The position numbers and the translations under genes were made by a program. The notes beneath the pieces are model-generated. The model did no database searches, was not told the DNA's origin, and saw nothing but the letters and a program-made list of their open reading frames with translations. A DNA stretch of 5,395 bases from Microbacterium sp. (GTDB lineage: Bacteria > Actinomycetota > Actinomycetes > Actinomycetales > Microbacteriaceae). Positions 5,081-5,395 of this stretch are shown here, one piece after another. Location of the stretch: contig JAITUD010000399.1 of the NCBI GenBank assembly GCA_031286555.1, positions 1-5,395 on the forward strand, given 5' to 3'. How positions within the stretch are numbered: the first letter of the stretch is position 1; every line of letters starts with the position of its first letter.

Positions 5081-5395
5081 TCAGAGATCCTCGGGACGGC
5101 GGCCGGCGAACGGTGCCAGACCGTCGCGGAGCGCCACGACCTGCCCGACATCCATGCCCACGCGGGCCATGACCTGGCGGGGCACGTCGAGCGCCCGCTC
5201 CCGAAGCGCTCCGCCCTCCTCGGTGAGCTCGATGTCGTGCCGGCGCTCGTCCTCGGCACTGCGCTCCCTGCGCACAAGCCCGTCCTTCTCCAGCCGCTTC
5301 ACCAGCGGAGAAGCCGTCGCAGGGTCGAGGGCGAGGTCGAGGGCGAGGTCGTGCAGCGAGCGGGGCGAGCGCTCCCAGAGCGCCAGCATCGCCAG
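5081..5395 (-). CDS. MarR family transcriptional regulator, OhrR-like (5' part off right edge)
   Basis: MarR proteins are dimeric winged-helix repressors that respond to phenolics or oxidants. The visible 104 residues begin at LAMLALWE, the conserved helix just before the DNA-binding region. The recognition segment is DLALDPATASPLVKRLEKDG and the wing is VRRERSAEDERRHDIELTEEG, followed by ALRERALDVPRQVM in the dimerisation helix. LALDPATASPLVKRLE resembles the OhrR-type LDSGTLTPLLKRLE pattern, so an organic-peroxide or general redox sensor is likely. The N-terminal reactive cysteine that would prove it lies outside the window. About 45 N-terminal residues are missing. It ends with TGA at 5083-5081, 49 bases before the MoxR operon in the same direction, and could be co-transcribed with it or control it. 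Family membership is firm; the OhrR subtype is moderate. Confidence 0.93.
   Translation of the reverse strand: MAMLALWERSPRSLHDLALDLALDPATASPLVKRLEKDGLVRRERSAEDERRHDIELTEEGGALRERALDVPRQVMARVGMDVGQVVALRDGLAPFAGRRPEDL
5323..5351 (-). repeat. 12-bp tandem repeat (2.4 copies) within the marR-like gene
   Basis: GGTCGAGGGCGA occurs twice head-to-tail (5323-5334 and 5335-5346), followed by GGTCG. On the coding strand it encodes LALDLALD in the helix leading into the recognition region. The reading frame is preserved, and alignment by eye to OhrR-like sequences shows no net insertion. It may be a recent slippage product or simple codon coincidence. Confidence 0.85.

Noticed and set aside
1..5395. 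CRISPR array, tRNA/rRNA, insertion sequence or prophage remnants
   Set aside because: No spaced repeats, no cloverleaf-like or rRNA sequence, and no transposase or integrase motifs in any frame I read; coding is continuous on one strand with even composition.

Overview
The window is very G+C-rich DNA with dense coding. All seven supported genes lie on the minus strand, so transcription runs from right to left. The uvrA sequence style, leaderless-type starts, strong G/C third-position bias and gene content point to a high-GC actinobacterium. A Microbacteriaceae member such as Microbacterium is my best guess; this is inference, not a database match.

Layout in transcription order. (1) 5395-5081: 3' part of a MarR/OhrR-like regulator, cut by the right edge. 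(2) 5080-5032: a short gap with a 10-bp palindrome and a possible -10 element. (3) 5031-926: a tight five-gene operon. It encodes a DUF4129 membrane protein, a 162-aa two-helix membrane protein of unknown family, a MoxR-type AAA+ ATPase, a DUF58 protein, and a 180-aa polytopic membrane protein. The junctions are ATGA overlap, TAG directly followed by ATG, a 7-nt gap, and ATGA overlap, so translation is probably coupled. (4) 925-867: a 59-bp gap with two inverted repeats and a -10-like hexamer. (5) 866-1: the first 288 codons of uvrA, cut by the left edge. No gene-free stretch exceeds 60 bases, and I see no tRNA, rRNA, CRISPR array or insertion sequence.

How the genes may work together. MoxR ATPases are thought to act as chaperone-like remodelers with DUF58/VWA-like partners. 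Here the DUF4129, 162-aa and DUF58 proteins each seem to have two N-terminal membrane helices and a cytoplasmic C-terminal part, with a soluble MoxR encoded among them. This suggests a membrane-attached MoxR complex facing the cytoplasm. The locus has no visible transglutaminase or canonical VWA gene, unlike many MoxR loci. Its two small membrane proteins are the least understood parts and the best candidates for undescribed biology. uvrA is standard nucleotide-excision repair and probably a separate transcription unit.
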